A stretch of DNA of 39,594 nt from Microvirga subterranea (GTDB lineage: Bacteria > Pseudomonadota > Alphaproteobacteria > Rhizobiales > Beijerinckiaceae), in contig NZ_QQBB01000016.1 in assembly GCF_003350535.1 (NCBI RefSeq), forward strand, positions 1 through 39,594, in the 5' to 3' direction. Below are positions 38,801 to 39,594 of this stretch, piece by piece. Both the position numbers and the translations under genes were made by a program. Position 1 is the stretch's first letter. Every line of letters begins with the position of its first letter. Under the pieces are notes generated by a model. The model had not been told where the DNA came from and made no database searches. It saw only the letters and a program-made list of their open reading frames with translations.

Positions 38801-39069
38801 GCATGATCGGCTGCCGGGGGAGATTGCAGCGCGAAGGCGAAGTGATCCATCTGATCGCCGAGCACTTCGTCGACCTGTCGGATCTAATGCGCAGCATCGG
38901 CGAGCGGGATGAGCCCCTGCACGCCTCTCATATGCGCGAAGAGGCAGAACGAGGAGCATTGAGCACGGTTCAAAAGCCTTCCGAAGGACTCGACCAGGGG
39001 GCTTCGACAGGAGAGGCGGATCCCATCAGTCGCCCTGTCCTTCAGGTAAAATCTCGGAACTTTCATTAA
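35818..39069 (+). CDS. dnaE2: Error-prone DNA polymerase DnaE2 (ImuC)
   Basis: The 1083-aa C-family polymerase is the catalytic part of the mutasome. It starts at the ATG overlapping the imuB stop (TGATG). The PHP domain opens the protein (ELQVTTHFSFLRGASSPAELFEQA). The catalytic Asp pair Asp370/Asp372 lies in PPDIDVDFEHERRE, and CQGRGSAANSAVCF precedes it. The fingers (HPGGFVLTQDRL, FQIESRAQMAMLP, RPGPIQGDMVHPYLRRR) are intact. Helix-hairpin-helix and OB-fold parts follow (VTVAGLVLVRQKPGSAKGVTF near residue 945). Length is normal. Expression should be SOS-controlled with imuAB. No gene follows before the riboswitch repeat. Confidence 0.96.
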   Translation: MYAELQVTTHFSFLRGASSPAELFEQAKLLRITALGITDRNSLAGIVRAYQASRETGVRLVVGCRLDLTDGTSLLAYPTDRAAYSRLCRLLSLGKSRGGKGKCLLSWEDLAAWSEGLLAILLGDEADEVLKANLTRLKTMFRDRAYMALVRRFAPNEHLRLYHVEQAARTAKVPTIAMGDVLYHHPSRRRLQDVVACIRQGCTIDEAGYRLERHADRHLKDPAEMARLFERHPEAFRRIQEILDRCAFSLDELRYQYPSETEPGETARDKLERLTWEGARQRYPDDIPDKVVETCRRELRLIEELDYAPYFLTVHAIVSFARARGILCQGRGSAANSAVCFVLGITAINPTEHDLLFERFVSEERREPPDIDVDFEHERREEVIQWIYDTYGRHRAALTAVVSCYRAKGAVREVGKVLGVPEDVTSALAALAWGWGNDGVTVKEAREINLNLDDPRLRMTLELASELIGTPRHLSQHPGGFVLTQDRLDDLVPIEPAAMENRQVIEWDKNDIDILKFMKVDVLGLGMLGCMRRAFDLLRAHKGERYDIATIPSDDKATYAMIRKADTIGVFQIESRAQMAMLPRMKPKIFYDLVIQVAIVRPGPIQGDMVHPYLRRREGREKPEYPRPELRRVLEKTLGVPLFQEQAMRVAIECAGFTPSEADQLRRAMATFKFTAGVSKFREKLIRGMTARGYNAAFAERTFKQLEGFGSYGFPESHAASFAKIAYASSWMKRHHPDVFCCAILNSQPMGFYAPAQLVRDARNHGVEVRPVDVNYSRWDCTLEPARNSRLFAVRLGLRMVRGLANMDGAMIPLAREERSFSSIEDLQRRARISMTALERLADADAYGSLRVNRRDALWKIQSLADEVMPLFAAADERDRTIGPEAIEAMVELPPMRAGREVVEDYRSKGLTLRRHPLAFLRQELTERRIASCADLRHVGDGRRVTVAGLVLVRQKPGSAKGVTFMTIEDETDVANIVIWSALFEKQRRLILSSGMIGCRGRLQREGEVIHLIAEHFVDLSDLMRSIGERDEPLHASHMREEAERGALSTVQKPSEGLDQGASTGEADPISRPVLQVKSRNFH

Positions 39070-39355
39070 GGATGCGACAGGCTCATGGTCAGCGTCCGAT
39101 CAGGCGGTGAAGTCCGTCGCCCTTTCAAGATGGGCCGTGCTCTGCACCGGAGGGGACATTCTAACCCGAAGGGCAACGCGAAACTGTTAGAATCTGTTCT
39201 CGTCGATCCGACAACGCCTCCGACGCCATCGGCCGTTCCGTCTCGAACCGCTGCATCCAGCTGTTCAAACGGACATCGCCGACCTGCACCGCAGGGTGCC
39301 GTCGATACGAGCGTCACGGCGCTAGACGGATCTGCCGCGGGCGTCCGACCGCCCT
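39070..39355. other. 286-nt spacer between dnaE2 and the riboswitch repeat
   Basis: A + strand frame from 39085 runs through here, but its product has no recognisable domain and ends inside the repeat, so I do not call it. I see no strong hairpin terminator for the imu cassette. The left flank of this riboswitch copy shares nothing with that of the copy at 11459, so the duplication has a sharp left border. Confidence 0.4.
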
Positions 39356-39594
39356 TGAACAACACAATTCCGCCACAAACCAGGGTAGATTGACCTTGGC
39401 AATGAGCGGGAGAGAGCCAGCGCGCTGGCCGCCGAAGGAGCAACTGCCCCGGAAACTCTCAGGCACCCCGGACCGCTTGTTGGTGCAACACTCTGAAAAG
39501 CGGAGCGTCCCGCTCCCGCCCACGGTGTAAGTCGCGGCCGATCATGCCGGCTGCGATGAAGCTCTCAGGCCAATGACAGAGGGGGCTCCCGCGC
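39356..39594 (+). repeat. Copy 2 of the 239-nt riboswitch duplication, cut by the window edge
   Basis: Identical to 11459-11697 except at two bases, without gaps. Its right border is unknown because the window ends inside the match. Confidence 0.95.
39402..39586 (+). promoter_or_regulatory. Tandem glycine riboswitch, edge copy
   Basis: Every aptamer element of the 11.5-kb copy recurs: the core GCCGAAGGAGCAA, two CTCTCAGG blocks and the closing GACAGAG, with the same unusual ACGGTGTAAG in aptamer II. In alphaproteobacteria this riboswitch normally leads the glycine cleavage operon (gcvT-gcvH-gcvP), which would begin just past the window edge. No base differs inside the aptamers of the two copies, so both should bind glycine equally. 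Confidence 0.88.

Noticed and set aside
39085..39393. 102-codon frame after dnaE2
   Set aside because: No recognisable domain, no good ribosome site, and it runs into the riboswitch repeat.
1..39594. CRISPR array, prophage, insertion sequence or tRNA
   Set aside because: I found no regularly spaced repeats, phage structural genes, transposase or cloverleaf; the only long repeat is the riboswitch pair.

Overview
The window looks like chromosome or a large replicon of a GC-rich alphaproteobacterium, probably Hyphomicrobiales near Methylobacterium/Microvirga. Support comes from the strong GC3 bias, a fused MrpAB antiporter subunit, an ImuA-ImuB-DnaE2 cassette behind a direct-repeat (GAAC-N7-GAAC) SOS box, an FNR/FixK-type box before a bd-type oxidase operon, and a tandem glycine riboswitch. 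The genus is inference. I saw no transposase, integrase, tRNA, rRNA or CRISPR array.

Layout. 1-2.9 kb: the 5' end of a polysaccharide-lyase-like gene leaving the window, an AT-richer spacer, a Gly/Tyr-rich exported protein and a lipoprotein-type alpha/beta hydrolase broken by one extra base. 3.0-7.9 kb: glutamine-dependent NAD+ synthetase, then a leftward operon (small membrane protein, DUF1275/YoaK, SBF-like transporter) divergent from a FadR-type GntR regulator. 8.2-11.4 kb: a GbsR/MarR-type regulator heading a cyanide-insensitive bd oxidase operon (cydA, cydB, 40-aa CydX/DUF2474 peptide). 11.5-11.7 kb: a tandem glycine riboswitch with no gcv gene behind it, followed by an L,D-transpeptidase lipoprotein and an AI-2E-family permease. 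14.2-20.4 kb: a complete Mrp Na+/H+ antiporter operon (AB-C-D-E-F-G) plus a 41-aa membrane peptide, convergent with a small XRE regulator.

20.6-29.0 kb is the most unusual part. It holds five divergent Rnk/GreA-C-terminal-like proteins interleaved with SpeD-SpeE, a RidA protein, an EIIA-Ntr-like protein, an HPF/RaiA-like ribosome factor overlapping a zinc-ribbon gene, small membrane peptides and a small HTH protein. The gene content reads as an accessory island acting on RNA polymerase, ribosomes and polyamines under stress or slow growth.

29.1-33.4 kb: a LysR-controlled operon for an organic acid handled as a CoA ester (Bug/TctC binding protein, CitE-like lyase, CaiB-type CoA-transferase), then a thioesterase remnant. 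33.6-39.1 kb: the SOS mutagenesis cassette imuA-imuB-dnaE2. The last 239 bases repeat the 11.5 kb riboswitch at about 99% identity. The edge copy may lead the real gcvT just outside the window, which would make the internal copy an orphan or re-used duplicate.
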